A DNA stretch of 64,000 nt from JBDRNE01 sp043812935 (lineage in GTDB: Bacteria > Omnitrophota > Gorgyraeia > Tantalellales > Tantalellaceae): contig JBDRLO010000024.1 of NCBI GenBank assembly GCA_043812935.1, positions 32,733-96,732 of the forward strand, read 5' to 3'. The notes under the pieces were generated by a model. That model was not told where the DNA came from. It did no database searches and saw only the letters and a program-made list of their open reading frames with translations. How positions within the stretch are numbered: position 1 is the first letter of the stretch; the number at the start of each line of letters is the position of its first letter. Positions 9,246 to 17,192 of the stretch are shown one piece after another. The position numbers and the translations under genes are program-made.

Positions 9246-9686
9246 ATGAAAATAGTTTTGCAAAGAGTAAAAAGCGCGGAAGTAAAAGTTGGGGCTGAGC
9301 TTGTGGCATCAATCGGTAAAGGGTTTTTATTACTGGTAGGGATACGAAAAGGTGATACAGTTCAAACTTGCGCGCAAATGGCACGCAAGATCAGCACTTT
9401 GCGTATTTTTGAAGATACTGCCGGGAAAATGAACCTCGATATTAAACAAGTCTTTGGAGAGATATTGAGCGTTCCTCAATTTACACTTTTAGCAAATGTT
9501 GACAAAGGCAATAGGCCTGGATTTGATAATGCGGCTGATCCCGAAAACGCCAAAGATTTGTGGCATAAGTTTAACCAGAAACTGATAGAAAATGGGATTA
9601 AAGTTTTTGAAGGAGTGTTTGCCAGTCATATGCATATAAGCTTAGTGAATGACGGGCCGGTTACATTTGTGATTGATTCTCCGTAA
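9246..9686 (+). CDS. dtd: D-aminoacyl-tRNA deacylase
   Basis: Removes D-amino acids (and glycine from tRNA-Ala) wrongly attached to tRNA. The length of 146 residues and both signature motifs are right: SVPQFTLLANVDKGNRPGF at about 79 and the Gly-cisPro motif NDGPVT near the C-terminus, which excludes L-amino acids. The start MKIVLQRVKSAEV is characteristic. It begins 6 nt after the FAH-family stop, so it is likely co-transcribed with it. Confidence 0.95.
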   Translation: MKIVLQRVKSAEVKVGAELVASIGKGFLLLVGIRKGDTVQTCAQMARKISTLRIFEDTAGKMNLDIKQVFGEILSVPQFTLLANVDKGNRPGFDNAADPENAKDLWHKFNQKLIENGIKVFEGVFASHMHISLVNDGPVTFVIDSP

Positions 9687-9774
9687 GTTTTAATTTAATA
9701 TAAACTAAACAAGTTGGCGGAACGTCCTACGCTAAACTAATATTTATTTATGATGAAGGCAGAAAGGAAGCAGG

Positions 9775-10269
9775 ATGCTTTTACATAAACATATTCGAAA
9801 TATTATAATAGCCTTAGTATTCTTAATGACGTGTCTTTTATTTATGGGCAGATCCTATGCAGATATATCCATGGATAGTGATGGTATGGCAATTAGTTTG
9901 CCATTAGGGGCGAACTTAGAGGAATCGATGCAGGATTTATGTCCTGAAGGTATAAATGTTATCGGGATGTTTATGGCGCTATGGAGCCAGTCTAATTATG
10001 CCGGCATGTATGAGCTTATCGATGATAAAAGCAAGGAGAACTATTCGTTTGAACAGGCAAAATTAGATTTTCAATTTATGGAATTTAAGTTCTACACAAT
10101 TAGCGCTATAAAAAAGCAGGGTGAAAATTTTGAATTTTTTTTAACTCATGGGGATTGGAAGAGCGGGGATAAAGATTTAAGAAAAATACTGCTTAACGGT
10201 AGAACTTTTAAAATTATTATGTTGAATAGGGGTGAACTTTTAAAAAAATCAGTAGACTGTTATTTCTGA
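9775..10269 (+). CDS. Secreted protein of unknown function, possible NTF2-like fold
   Basis: A 164-residue protein with a clear signal peptide (charged KH at the start, hydrophobic core about 10-26, probable cleavage after SYA at about 30). The mature part includes MFMALWSQSNYAGMYELIDD followed by alternating strands. This resembles the helix-strand start of NTF2/SnoaL-like domains, but the match is by eye only. AAGGA precedes the ATG. It sits between dtd and the phosphofructokinase gene with no terminator visible on either side. No function can be assigned. Confidence 0.6.
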   Translation: MLLHKHIRNIIIALVFLMTCLLFMGRSYADISMDSDGMAISLPLGANLEESMQDLCPEGINVIGMFMALWSQSNYAGMYELIDDKSKENYSFEQAKLDFQFMEFKFYTISAIKKQGENFEFFLTHGDWKSGDKDLRKILLNGRTFKIIMLNRGELLKKSVDCYF

Positions 10270-10292
10270 TAAAATAGGGAGGAGATGTAAAA

Positions 10293-11507
10293 ATGGAAAA
10301 AATAAGAAATATTGGCGTTATTACTTCAGGCGGAGATTGCGGCGGGCTAAACGCGGTTGTTAAAGGCGCGGCGGCAATGGCGAACAGCATAGGAGTAAAG
10401 TGTTTTGTTATTCCAAATGGATATGCAGGGCTTTATAATCTGATTGATTTTGAAGAGTTAACGGAACTTACTCTGGAACGTATAGATCTGATCAACGTGA
10501 ATAGGTCAGGCTCTGAAGCCGGGCATTCCAGAGTCAAGATTAAGAAAATAGAAGATGCGAATAAATATGAGAGGATTAAAGAAGGGCTGAAGAAGTTTAA
10601 TATTGACGCGCTTGTGATTAGCGGTGGCGATGATTCAGGCAGTGTAATGGTGGATTTATATAAAAACGGAATAAAATGTATACACGTTCCGAAAACAATG
10701 GATCTAGATTTACAAACATATTCAGTTGGCGGGGATTCTACAATTAATAAAATTGCGGTGTATTTGGATGAATTAAAAACTACGGGGCGCACTCATAACC
10801 GTGTAATTGTATTGGAAGTTTTTGGCAGATACGCCGGGCATACGGCTTTTCGTAGCGGTATTGCCGCGGACGCGGACGCGATTCTTATTCCGGAAATTCC
10901 CGTAAATTTTGATGAGCTGTACGTGCATGTTAAACAAAAACTGACAGATCGTATTATTCGCAGCGACGTTCATGCCGGCACATATTTGATTGTTGTTGCG
11001 GAAGGATTACGAGATGCCAGCGGCGCGGAAATTGTTGATGAAAGTGCCGGGGTCGATTCGTTCGGTCATAAAAAATTGGCAGGCGCGGGAAAATATGTGT
11101 GCCAAGAAATCAAGAAGCGTTTTAAAGCGGATAAAGATATAATTGATTTTATGAAAAAGACTCATCTTTATGTTGAAAAAATTTATGAAATTCCGGAAGT
11201 ACGCGCAGTAACCCCCGGACACCTGGTTCGATGCGGGCGAAGTTCCGCGTATGATGTAAATTTTGGCAAAGAAGTCGGCGCAGCGGCTGTTTCTCTTTTA
11301 GCGGGAAACATTGCCGGAGTTACGATGGTTGATGTTAAAGGGAGTGAAGTACGTTATATTTCCGCGGAAAAAGCAATTGAACAGAGATTTGTAGATTTAG
11401 ATCAGGTAAGTTTGCATGAACAGCTGGGGATATGTTTCGGGCGAAAACAGAAAACATATAAACCCTCGTTTAAAGAACTTAAGGATTCGCCTGAGAGATA
11501 TATGTAA
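10293..11507 (+). CDS. pfp: 6-phosphofructokinase, probably pyrophosphate-dependent
   Basis: Glycolytic phosphofructokinase, 404 residues, phosphorylating fructose 6-phosphate. N-terminal ITSGGDCGGLN binds the phosphoryl donor. The catalytic motif is PKTMDLD (D137, D139), and GRTHNRVIVLEVFGRYAGH contains the substrate-binding EVFGR. The two donor-specificity positions carry D114 (in GGDDS) and K134 (in PKTMD), the pair known from PPi-dependent enzymes; ATP-dependent ones have Gly at both. The usual N in T-I-D-N-D is L138 here. GGGAGGAG precedes the ATG. PPi dependence is inferred from these residues, not shown. Confidence 0.9.
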   Translation: MEKIRNIGVITSGGDCGGLNAVVKGAAAMANSIGVKCFVIPNGYAGLYNLIDFEELTELTLERIDLINVNRSGSEAGHSRVKIKKIEDANKYERIKEGLKKFNIDALVISGGDDSGSVMVDLYKNGIKCIHVPKTMDLDLQTYSVGGDSTINKIAVYLDELKTTGRTHNRVIVLEVFGRYAGHTAFRSGIAADADAILIPEIPVNFDELYVHVKQKLTDRIIRSDVHAGTYLIVVAEGLRDASGAEIVDESAGVDSFGHKKLAGAGKYVCQEIKKRFKADKDIIDFMKKTHLYVEKIYEIPEVRAVTPGHLVRCGRSSAYDVNFGKEVGAAAVSLLAGNIAGVTMVDVKGSEVRYISAEKAIEQRFVDLDQVSLHEQLGICFGRKQKTYKPSFKELKDSPERYM

Positions 11508-11593
11508 TATTGTGCAGGGTAAAGTGCGGGTTTTATTCTATGCTGTTTGCGGAGTGTGTGAAAATTATTGCCTAAAAATGAGTATGCTGCCTT

Positions 11594-11950
11594 ATGATTA
11601 CTGACGATAAACGCGCGTTTAAAAGGGTTCCATGTAAAATGACCGTAAAGGTTATCCGTATTGAAAAGAAAGGTTTTCCTGAAAGCCTTTCAGTGACGGA
11701 GAATATCAGCTTGGGCGGTTTGTATTTTGCGAGTTTACAAAAACTTGAGATTGGTGAAAAAATCGAATGCCGCATAAAACTGCCCAATGCGCCGGATGAA
11801 AACAAATGGACAGGTAGAGTTGTCCGTTGCGAGAAAAATGAAGACGGGATAATTGATACATTTGGTGTTGCAATTGAATTTTTAAAGTCATTCAAATCTT
11901 CAGATTCTTTTTTAAAACAAATATTAACTGTTTTAAAAAAACACGCTTAA
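11594..11950 (+). CDS. PilZ domain protein
   Basis: A 118-residue single-domain PilZ protein, expected to bind cyclic di-GMP. The two-part signature is present: basic KRAFKRV at residues 6-12 (RxxxR type) and ENISLGGL at about 36-43 (the [D/N]xSxxG motif), followed by the six-stranded barrel pattern. There is no output domain, so it would act as a stand-alone receptor through a partner protein. No strong ribosome binding site is visible before the ATG, which lies 86 nt after the phosphofructokinase gene. The target process cannot be inferred. Confidence 0.85.
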   Translation: MITDDKRAFKRVPCKMTVKVIRIEKKGFPESLSVTENISLGGLYFASLQKLEIGEKIECRIKLPNAPDENKWTGRVVRCEKNEDGIIDTFGVAIEFLKSFKSSDSFLKQILTVLKKHA

Positions 11951-12151
11951 ACAAAAAAATTTCAAAAAAATAATTATTAAAATTTTTTTTATTCATTTTT
12001 ATTTTAGCAAGGGGGAATAAAGGTTTTTTTATTTATGCGCTCTAATGCCTGTGGTTTAAGGCGTATAGCAAGATGTCTATATTTCTAAAATTCAAATGTT
12101 AATGTGAGTTCGCCGCGGCAAGTATATGATGAAAAAAAATTATCTTAAGCC

Positions 12152-12179
12152 TTGCAAAACAAAAAAAATAATGTATATT
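12152..12179 (+). promoter_or_regulatory. Candidate promoter for the lysine-repeat minigene
   Basis: Within the 291-nt gap after the PilZ gene (very AT-rich, no other gene seen), TTGCAA at 12152-12157 and TATATT at 12174-12179 are spaced by 16 nt. This would give a leader of about 55 nt before the ATG at 12242. Confidence 0.5.
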
Positions 12180-12241
12180 TAAAACAAAAGAGTCGCATAT
12201 AAATAGTTTTTTGATTTAGAGTTTTAACGAAGGGAGGCGAG

Positions 12242-12361
12242 ATGGTTGTAAAGAAAAAGAAAAAGGTTGCGAAGAAAAAAGTTGCGAAGAAAAAGGTTGC
12301 GAAGAAAAAAGTTGCGAAGAAAAAGGTTGCGAAGAAAAAAGTTGCGAAGAAAAAGAAATAA
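12242..12361 (+). CDS. 39-residue lysine-rich repeat protein (KKKVA pentapeptides)
   Basis: A tiny gene made almost wholly of a pentapeptide repeat: MVVKKKKK, then VA-KKK six times, ending in KKKK. About two thirds of the residues are lysine. It is credible as a gene because AGGGAGGCGAG lies just before the ATG, a promoter candidate lies upstream, and a perfect intrinsic terminator follows 20 nt after the stop. The DNA repeat alternates two 15-mers differing only in the last base (AAA versus AAG lysine codon), giving a 30-bp higher-order period. The composition resembles the tails of bacterial histone H1-like proteins, so a nucleic-acid-binding role is a reasonable inference but no more. Confidence 0.75.
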   Translation: MVVKKKKKVAKKKVAKKKVAKKKVAKKKVAKKKVAKKKK

Positions 12362-12381
12362 GCAACAACCTTGAGATTTTT

Positions 12382-12413
12382 AAAAAGGGACGGTGGATTC
12401 ACCGTCCCTTTTT
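12382..12413 (+). terminator. Intrinsic terminator after the lysine-repeat minigene
   Basis: A perfect 14-bp stem, AAAAAGGGACGGTG (12382-12395) with CACCGTCCCTTTTT (12400-12413), closed by a GATT loop. The T run is part of the stem, so it can work in both directions. Confidence 0.93.
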
Positions 12414-12423
12414 ATTTGTATGA

Positions 12424-12470
12424 TAAATAGGACATCTACCTATTAATTCAACCGGGAGCTGTCCTATTTA
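12424..12470 (+). repeat. Imperfect inverted repeat related to the 28.6-kb element
   Basis: TAAATAGGACATCT (12424-12437) is complementary to AGCTGTCCTATTTA (12457-12470) at 13 of 14 positions, with a 19-nt loop. The core AGGACAGCT is shared with the arms of the larger inverted repeat at 28557-28664, suggesting a small dispersed palindromic family. It lies in a 344-nt gap between the terminator and the next small gene. Confidence 0.6.
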
Positions 12471-12618
12471 CTGGCTAATGCTGGCTGAGTTATTTCAAAA
12501 TAAACCAAACCCCAGCTATGATAGGTGGCATAAATGACCAGTTTTTTTGGTTTATTATAGCAGAAATGGGTTAGGTAGAAAAAAGTTTGCTCACTTCCTT
12601 TTTCTTCGCTTAATATTA

Positions 12619-12627
12619 TGCTATACT
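12619..12627 (+). promoter_or_regulatory. Extended -10 promoter element
   Basis: TGCTATACT at 12619-12627 fits an extended -10 (TGnTATAAT with one mismatch). No good -35 is seen, as is usual for this class. Transcription would begin near 12634, about 70 nt before the small secreted-protein gene. Confidence 0.45.
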
Positions 12628-12705
12628 TTAGGTAGATGAAGAACAATGAAAGTAGCCTTAAGTTTAGTGTTTTTAGGCATTAAGAGCTTAAAGTAGGGGC
12701 AAAGT

Positions 12706-12909
12706 ATGAAAAAGTTGCTGCTCGTCTTATGCTTGTGTTTGACAATGTGCACAGTGCAATTGAGTTATTTGGAAATTGCGGATGCTGCAACATTGCGGTC
12801 AGATTCTAAGTTTGTTTCTCGCATTGGAAACAAGCGTAAGGGGCTTTTAACTATGTCTCAGAAAAAAAGAAACTTTCCTAAAAAGGCAAAAAGTTCTTCA
12901 AAACGATAA
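12706..12909 (+). CDS. Small secreted basic protein
   Basis: A 67-residue predicted exported protein. Residues 1-27 form a signal peptide (MKK, a Leu/Cys-rich core, then ADA as a likely cleavage site). The remaining 40 residues are strongly basic, ending in lysine- and serine-rich KKAKSSSKR. AGGGGC lies a few bases before the ATG and an extended -10 lies upstream. I do not recognise a family. The strongly basic mature part echoes the neighbouring lysine-repeat minigene, but a link is speculation. Confidence 0.6.
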   Translation: MKKLLLVLCLCLTMCTVQLSYLEIADAATLRSDSKFVSRIGNKRKGLLTMSQKKRNFPKKAKSSSKR

Positions 12910-12923
12910 CATTTTAATTGAGT

Positions 12924-13430
12924 TTATTCGGTAGTTTGGTTTACCAACTTAGAATTTTCATTTATAGCGTTACTTGTAAGTGTTAACAGGGATTCCGCGT
13001 GTTTTTTTGCCTGGATAATTTCATCAATAACTTGAGGGTCATTTGCTTCTTTTAATGTAGCATCTAAGTATTCTATGTCGTAAACACACTGATTTTTGGT
13101 GAACGTGAGCCATTCATTTAAGATTTTAATTGCTTCTGAATTTGTTTCATTTCCAGTTGCGATTGTGATCATTAGAATACGAAAATATGCTTCAATGGTT
13201 GTTAGAGTTGAAGTATTAAGTTCAAATATTCTTTCCAGAGTTCTTCTGTCATTTCCTGATGTTTTTTCAATTTTTTCGGGGAGAAGATTTCCTTGTTCTG
13301 TAATAGCGTCACGCAGGCTAAATAATTCCCCGACATGCATAAGTTCTTCAGAATAAAGCGGGGAACAGAAAGCTAGAGATATAATAAAACACGTTAACAA
13401 AATAATTTTTGTTGGTTTTAATCTCTTCAT
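12924..13430 (-). CDS. Secreted helical protein of unknown function
   Basis: A 168-residue protein with a signal peptide (KRLKPTK, then a hydrophobic stretch to about residue 25, cleavage near LYS/EE). The mature part is almost entirely predicted helix with regular Leu/Ile spacing and no cysteine pair or catalytic motif. It is the only minus-strand gene in the first 24 kb, converging on the preceding small gene with just 14 nt between stops. No family is recognised. Confidence 0.6.
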   Translation of the reverse strand: MKRLKPTKIILLTCFIISLAFCSPLYSEELMHVGELFSLRDAITEQGNLLPEKIEKTSGNDRRTLERIFELNTSTLTTIEAYFRILMITIATGNETNSEAIKILNEWLTFTKNQCVYDIEYLDATLKEANDPQVIDEIIQAKKHAESLLTLTSNAINENSKLVNQTTE

Positions 13431-13662
13431 AAATTAAGACATTATTTAGATATTAATTTAAGTGTAATAATTACATTATTGTTCTATTCAATATATCATA
13501 TTTTTCAAAAATTACAATACCAGAAGCATTAAAGACTGTTGCCGAAGCCGGATATTTCGTAAGGGCTTTTTCCTGTCGGGAGAGACTTAAAACAGCGGCC
13601 GTAATTTTTATCAGAATTTATTATTATTTTTACAATTATTATGACAATTATTATGAAATCAC

Positions 13663-13692
13663 TTGTAAAAAATTTTAAAATTATGTTATAAT
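13663..13692 (+). promoter_or_regulatory. tRNA operon promoter
   Basis: TTGTAA (13663-13668), an 18-nt spacer and a perfect TATAAT (13687-13692) preceded by TGT, making an extended -10. The start would be near 13699, 17 nt before the first tRNA. The rest of the 285-nt gap from 13431 is AT-rich without a recognised feature. Confidence 0.75.
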
Positions 13693-13715
13693 GCGTAATC
13701 AAATTTTGACATGGC

Positions 13716-13792
13716 GGGGGCATAGCTCAAGTGGTTAGAGCAACTGACTCATAATCAGTAGGTTCATGGTTCGAGTCCATGTGCCCCCACCA
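13716..13792 (+). tRNA. tRNA with CAU anticodon (elongator Met or Ile2)
   Basis: A 77-nt cloverleaf with GGGGGCA/TGCCCCC acceptor stem, D arm AGCTC...GAGC, anticodon stem ACTGA/TCAGT, loop CTCATAA with CAT at 13750-13752, T loop GGTTCGAGTCC, and encoded CCA. It lacks the three G-C anticodon-stem pairs of initiator tRNA. Elongator Met and lysidine-modified Ile2 cannot be separated by eye; the CTCATAA loop occurs in both. Confidence 0.95.
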
Positions 13793-13854
13793 GTACTTGT
13801 TTTGCGAATATATTATTATCCCGAAAAAGCAAATTGGAGCATTGGAGTATTGTT

Positions 13855-13931
13855 GGGCGCATAGCTCAGCTGGTTAGAGCGCATGCCTCACATGCATGAG
13901 GTCGGAGGTTCGAGTCCCCCTGCGCCCACCA
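13855..13931 (+). tRNA. tRNA-Val (CAC)
   Basis: A 77-nt cloverleaf with GGGCGCA/TGCGCCC acceptor stem, anticodon stem CATGC/GCATG, loop CTCACAT with CAC at 13889-13891 (reads GUG), standard T arm and encoded CCA. It follows the first tRNA by 62 nt and is probably on the same transcript. Confidence 0.96.
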
Positions 13932-14099
13932 TGTGATATGTTGGTTAGCGGTTAGTTCGTATAGAGTATATTGCACATTGTATATCATTTTTACGATGTA
14001 AATTGACATACCCTGTACGACATTCTATATATGATCTCGATTTATCAATATAATAAAAAATGGGATAAGGTAAAAATTTAAAGCATTGGACTAATTAAA

Positions 14100-14822
14100 A
14101 TGGAAAATAAAAATACTATTAAAGAACAAATAGGAAAATTGATTGAGGTTCAAGAACTGGATTCTGAAAAGTTTGATTTAGAATCTCAAATTGAAATGTA
14201 CCCTTCAAAAATCGAAGAATTAGATCAACTCTTGCAGTCAAAGAAAACACATATGTTAGAATCAGAAGAAGAACTTAAAAAAATTCAGGTTTTAAAGGGA
14301 GATAAAGAAACCGAAATGATGGCAAAAGAGGAAAAAATTGCCAAACATAAAACAGACTTATATCAGATAAAAAGTAATAAAGAATATTCGGCGCTTCAGC
14401 AGGAGATTAAAAGCATAGAAGCCGATGTGTCGTTGCTTGAGGAAGAAATAATAAATTGTTTTGATAAAATTGAGGACGTGCAGAAAATAAAAGACGAAGC
14501 AAAAGCTGTGTTTGAAACTGAAGCAAAAAAAATTGAGGAAGAAAAAAATAGTATTAAAGAGAAAGAAAAACAGCTTGCAGTAAAAATTTCTGAATTAGAA
14601 GCTAAAAGAAAAGAATTGATTTCCAGGGTGGATCCTTCAATATTAGAGCGATATGAGAGGATTTTAAATAGTAAAGGTAAGTTAGCGATTGCTAAACTTA
14701 GCGGAGGTTTTTGCGGAGGGTGTAATATGCAGTTAAGGCCGCAGGTTATTAATGATGTGAAACTTCAGAAAGACCTTGTCTTTTGTGAAAATTGCTCCAG
14801 GATACTTTATGTCGAAGAATGA
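14100..14822 (+). CDS. Coiled-coil protein with C4 zinc ribbon (DUF164 type)
   Basis: A 240-residue protein: about 180 residues of long antiparallel coiled coil, rich in Glu and Lys, then a C-terminal zinc ribbon with cysteine pairs GFCGGC and FCENC about 25 residues apart. This is the zf-RING_7/DUF164 architecture, conserved widely in bacteria and proposed to be a nucleic-acid-associated scaffold. It overlaps the RNase H gene by 14 nt, an arrangement that fits a role near RNA or R-loop metabolism. Function is not established. Confidence 0.85.
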   Translation: MENKNTIKEQIGKLIEVQELDSEKFDLESQIEMYPSKIEELDQLLQSKKTHMLESEEELKKIQVLKGDKETEMMAKEEKIAKHKTDLYQIKSNKEYSALQQEIKSIEADVSLLEEEIINCFDKIEDVQKIKDEAKAVFETEAKKIEEEKNSIKEKEKQLAVKISELEAKRKELISRVDPSILERYERILNSKGKLAIAKLSGGFCGGCNMQLRPQVINDVKLQKDLVFCENCSRILYVEE

Positions 14823-15231
14823 GACGGAGAGTTTAACAATATATACCGATGGCGGAGCAAGAGGTAACCCAGGGCCTGCCGGGATTGGTGCGGTTTTGTT
14901 TTCCGGGAAAACGAAAAAAGCGGAAATATCCAAATATATTGGACATGCTACAAATAATGTGGCAGAATATTTAGCAGTGGTATATGCTTTGCAGGAAGCG
15001 CTTTATATAGGAATTAAAAACATTGTATTAAAAGTCGACAGTCAGTTAGTTGCGAGGCAGCTCAGAGGGGAATATAAAGTAAGAGACATCAATATCCGCA
15101 AATTTTTTGATATAGTTGTTAGTTTACTGAGCAAGTTTGAGAATGTTGAAATTATCGAGATTCCAAGAGAAAAGAATAAGGAAGCCGATAAATTGGTTAA
15201 TGATGCTATTGACTGTCATGTTATTATTTGA
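14809..15231 (+). CDS. rnhA: Ribonuclease HI family protein
   Basis: A 140-residue type 1 RNase H-fold protein that cleaves the RNA strand of RNA-DNA hybrids. Catalytic acids are visible: D14 in YTDGGARGNPG, E53 in NNVAEYLA, D77 in KVDSQLV and a final Asp in ADKLVNDAI. The basic handle region of E. coli RNase HI is missing, as in the short archaeal and Gram-positive versions. The ATG at 14809 is preferred to 14776, because the longer version adds residues not seen in the family. It is coupled to the preceding gene by a 14-nt overlap. Confidence 0.9.
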   Translation: MSKNETESLTIYTDGGARGNPGPAGIGAVLFSGKTKKAEISKYIGHATNNVAEYLAVVYALQEALYIGIKNIVLKVDSQLVARQLRGEYKVRDINIRKFFDIVVSLLSKFENVEIIEIPREKNKEADKLVNDAIDCHVII

Positions 15232-15236
15232 TTTGG

Positions 15237-15600
15237 CTCATTGAAGTAAATTGGGTGATTGCTTTTTGATTTTTTTGTCAAAAAGAGGAAAGTCCGGGCT
15301 CCAAATAGCGGCGTAGCGGGTAATGCCCGTCCATTGAAAAATGAGGATTAGAGCCACAGAGACGAGACTTTGCTTTAGGGCAAAGGGTGAAACGCGGTAA
15401 TCTCTACGCGGAGCAAGGTCAAATAGGGAAGGAATCAGGAAAATCCGGTACATGCGGATAGACTGGTGCGAAATGGCTAGTTTCGCCATAACTTCCGGGT
15501 AGACCGCAAAAGGTTTTACAGTAATGTAAACCGTAGATGGATAATCACCAGGCAGATTTATCTGTTAACAGAACCCGGCTTATAGATTTGCTTCAATGAG
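15237..15600 (+). ncRNA. rnpB: RNase P RNA, bacterial type A
   Basis: The catalytic RNA that matures tRNA 5' ends. The ends pair as helix P1 over 15 bp: 15237-15251 with 15586-15600 (one G-U). Universally conserved pieces are present in order: GAGGAAAGTCCGGGCTCC at about 15284, ACAGAGACGAG, GGGTGAAACGCGGTAATC, AAGGTCAAATAGGG, and ACAGAACCCGGCTTATAG near the 3' end, which closes P4. The 364-nt length is normal. It fills the gap between rnhA and the ABC transporter gene. Confidence 0.97.
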
Positions 15601-15620
15601 TTGCTTAAAATCATATATAT

Positions 15621-16358
15621 ATGAACCAAATACTTTCCATAAAAAATTTGAATTATACTTATAAAACCGGCCGAACTTCTGTTCCTGCCTTGACTGATTT
15701 AACGTTTGATGTATCAGATGGAGAAATCTTCGGGTTTATTGGACCCAATGGCGCGGGAAAAACAACTACTATAAAACTTCTGTTAAATATTCTTGCCGTT
15801 CAGAAAGGCAAAGTTCTTTTATTCGGCAAGTCGCCCTCACGTCCGGACAGCCGGAAGCAAATAGGATATATGCCGGAAATTGCCAATTACTATTGGTACC
15901 TTACTCCGCGTGAGCTTTTAAACATGTACGGCAGGATTTTTGGAATAGACAGAATTACACTTAAAACAAAAGTTCCTGTACTTCTTAATATTGTGGGTTT
16001 GGAGGAAGACGGGGACAGGCTTATGGGGACTTTTTCAAAGGGTATGATGCAGAAAATAAGTTTTGCGCAGGCATTGATTAACGATCCAAAGCTTTTAATA
16101 CTTGATGAACCAATGGGCGGGCTGGATCCAGTTTCACGAAAGAAAATGCGGGATGTTATACATGAGCTTCGCAGCCAGGGGAAAACCATTTTTTTCTCTT
16201 CACATGAACTTTCGGAAGTGGAGCTTATTAGTGACAGGATTGGGATTTTAAGTAAAGGGTGTTTATTGGCATCCGCGTCAACAAAGAACCTTTTGACAAA
16301 TAAGGGCGAGGCTCAATCTTTGGAAAGTTACTTTTTAGACATAATTACGAATAAATAA
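15621..16358 (+). CDS. ABC-2 type transporter ATP-binding protein
   Basis: A 245-residue ABC ATPase powering the adjacent membrane protein. Walker A is GPNGAGKTT (about residue 40), the signature is FSKGMMQK (about 138), Walker B is LLILDEPMGGLDP, and the switch histidine is in SSHELSEVE. Such ABC-2 pairs export or move lipids, polysaccharides, drugs or proteins, and the substrate cannot be inferred. It begins 20 nt after RNase P RNA and is followed by the permease gene 63 nt later. Confidence 0.93.
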   Translation: MNQILSIKNLNYTYKTGRTSVPALTDLTFDVSDGEIFGFIGPNGAGKTTTIKLLLNILAVQKGKVLLFGKSPSRPDSRKQIGYMPEIANYYWYLTPRELLNMYGRIFGIDRITLKTKVPVLLNIVGLEEDGDRLMGTFSKGMMQKISFAQALINDPKLLILDEPMGGLDPVSRKKMRDVIHELRSQGKTIFFSSHELSEVELISDRIGILSKGCLLASASTKNLLTNKGEAQSLESYFLDIITNK

Positions 16359-16421
16359 ACTAATATTTTTAATAGCCGCGCAAAATGTTTCAAAGCAAAA
16401 TAGTGAGAGAGAGGTTATAAA

Positions 16422-17192
16422 ATGGGTGCTGTTTTTGCAATTACCCGCGCGATGATAAAAGAATTAATCCGAAAAAAAGATTTTTATGTTTTATCTCTTT
16501 TGCTGATTTGTTTTCTTGTCTTTTTATCAACTCAGAATTTTTTTCAAGTTGACGGTATTTCCCGATATATTAAAGATTTAGGCTATTCCTTAATGACGTT
16601 TTTCGCGTTTATTATTGCGGTCATATTTACCGCGAAGCAGCTTCCTTCTGAAATTGAAAGCCGAACAATATATCCGCTGTTAGCAAAGCCGTTGAGCCGT
16701 CATATGCTTATTCTGTCAAAATTTTTCGGGAGCCTGATTATTTCAATAAGCTCATATTCAATATTTTTTTGCGTTTTTGTTTTGTTTTGCTTTTTAAAAA
16801 ACACGGGTATTAATAATGTTTTGTTATTGCAGGCTTTTATTTTCGGTATTCTTTTTCTTTGCCTGACATCTTCGGTTGTAATTTTTTTGTCTACATTTTT
16901 AACAATGGCGGCAAACGTGACAATATCATTTTTGATATATTTTCTTATAACCGGGTTTGCGGATGTTTTATACACTGCGGCGGTTTACTCCAAAGGGTTA
17001 AAGGAGGCGGGGCTGGGCGTTTTGTACTATATTATTCCGCATATGGATTTTTATGATTTACGTTTGCGTATTACACACGCGTGGGATCCTTTGAAATTTT
17101 GGGACGTTGCGGTTGTTATCGGCTATACGCTGGTGTATTGTTCTTTTCTTTTGTATTTTGCGGGGAATATTTTTAAAGGGAAACGGCTTTGA
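16422..17192 (+). CDS. ABC-2 type transporter permease
   Basis: A 256-residue inner-membrane protein with six predicted helices (about 22-38, 55-72, 100-125, 135-160, 165-185 and 228-248). The cytoplasmic segment SEIESRTIYPLLAKPLSRH after helix 2 is the coupling-helix sequence typical of ABC-2 permeases of the NosY/ABC-2_2 type. The stop overlaps the next gene's TTG start (TTGA). Partner of the ATPase just upstream. Confidence 0.88.
   Translation: MGAVFAITRAMIKELIRKKDFYVLSLLLICFLVFLSTQNFFQVDGISRYIKDLGYSLMTFFAFIIAVIFTAKQLPSEIESRTIYPLLAKPLSRHMLILSKFFGSLIISISSYSIFFCVFVLFCFLKNTGINNVLLLQAFIFGILFLCLTSSVVIFLSTFLTMAANVTISFLIYFLITGFADVLYTAAVYSKGLKEAGLGVLYYIIPHMDFYDLRLRITHAWDPLKFWDVAVVIGYTLVYCSFLLYFAGNIFKGKRL

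Noticed and set aside
11416..11604. 62-codon plus-strand frame between phosphofructokinase and PilZ genes
   Set aside because: Overlaps the end of the phosphofructokinase gene in another frame, with no ribosome binding site or recognisable sequence.
12145..12402. Minus-strand 85-codon frame rich in FFFAT repeats
   Set aside because: It is the antisense reading of the lysine-repeat minigene and its terminator; ribosome binding site and terminator support the plus strand.
12464..12646. 60-codon minus-strand frame
   Set aside because: AT-rich, no ribosome binding site, overlaps the extended -10 promoter and the palindromic repeat.
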